Below, in pieces: positions 17,386-17,452 of a stretch of DNA of 17,452 bases. The notes below the pieces were generated by a model. It made no database searches. It saw only the letters and a list, made by a program, of their open reading frames with translations, and had not been told where the DNA came from. The position numbers and the translations under genes are program-made. Each line of letters begins with the position of its first letter. The stretch's first letter is position 1. The DNA is from Thermoplasmatota archaeon (GTDB taxonomy: Bacteria; Pseudomonadota; Gammaproteobacteria; Burkholderiales; Thiobacillaceae): positions 1 to 17,452 of the forward strand of contig JAMCVR010000134.1 of assembly GCA_023475455.1 (NCBI GenBank), given 5' to 3'.

Positions 17386-17452
17386 AGTCTGACGATGACC
17401 TACTTTCGCAGGCGAGGTGCCTACTATCATTGGCGCGGGAGCGTTTCACCGT
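17386..17452 (-). rRNA. rrf: 5S ribosomal RNA, 3' part, cut by the window edge
   Basis: Read on the minus strand, this stretch ends with GCGAAAGTAGGTCATCGTCAGAC, the typical 3' half of a betaproteobacterial 5S rRNA. The preceding GATAGTAGGCACCTCGCC forms part of the helix and loop structure expected there. About 67 of some 115 bases are present. The exact 3' end (around 17386) is judged from expected pairing with the missing 5' end. It marks the end of an rRNA operon that runs leftward into this window. Confidence 0.85.

Overview
The window is GC-rich, tightly packed bacterial chromosome. Gene content and protein character point to a betaproteobacterium, and a Thiobacillus-like (Nitrosomonadales) member is my best guess. 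That rests on the gene order, the ubiC-ubiA pair, the protein kinase/phosphatase pair beside rph and yicC, and the 3' end of the 5S rRNA. It is recognition from memory, not a database match.

Layout. Positions 1-355 hold no confident gene, only an inverted-repeat element. A leftward unit (6439 to 356) encodes a Ser/Thr protein kinase, a PP2C phosphatase, RNase PH (rph), XTP/dITP pyrophosphatase (rdgB) and the radical-SAM heme chaperone HemW. A short divergent control region (6440-6543) separates it from a rightward run: yicC, gmk, rpoZ, spoT, ridA, recG, ubiC and ubiA (6544-14794). A second leftward unit meets it head-on: the 3' end of a 5S rRNA gene at the right edge, a strong terminator, then birA, coaX and a membrane-anchored SPOR-like protein, the last three joined by 4-bp ATGA overlaps.

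Function. These are mostly housekeeping genes. The two divergent units share a nucleotide theme: GMP kinase and the (p)ppGpp synthetase/hydrolase on one side, RNA 3'-end trimming and cleansing of damaged nucleotides on the other. The kinase/phosphatase pair may add phospho-regulation. birA and coaX serve cofactor use and synthesis (biotin, CoA), and ubiC/ubiA open ubiquinone synthesis.

The unusual part is structural. Three direct tandem duplications without spacers, with no difference seen between copies where I compared them, lie within about 8 kb: 573 bp inside hemW (in frame, giving a 589-residue protein with its C-terminal part doubled), 838 bp across the kinase/phosphatase junction (leaving an extra headless kinase copy), and 232 bp at the 3' end of gmk. 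They are either recent rearrangements or assembly errors from untrimmed overlaps. The gmk one is bordered by a 10-bp direct repeat, which favours a real event. Five intergenic palindromic elements of three kinds are also present, one of which supplies the stop codon of a gene. I did not find a clearly new defence, mobile or biosynthetic system.
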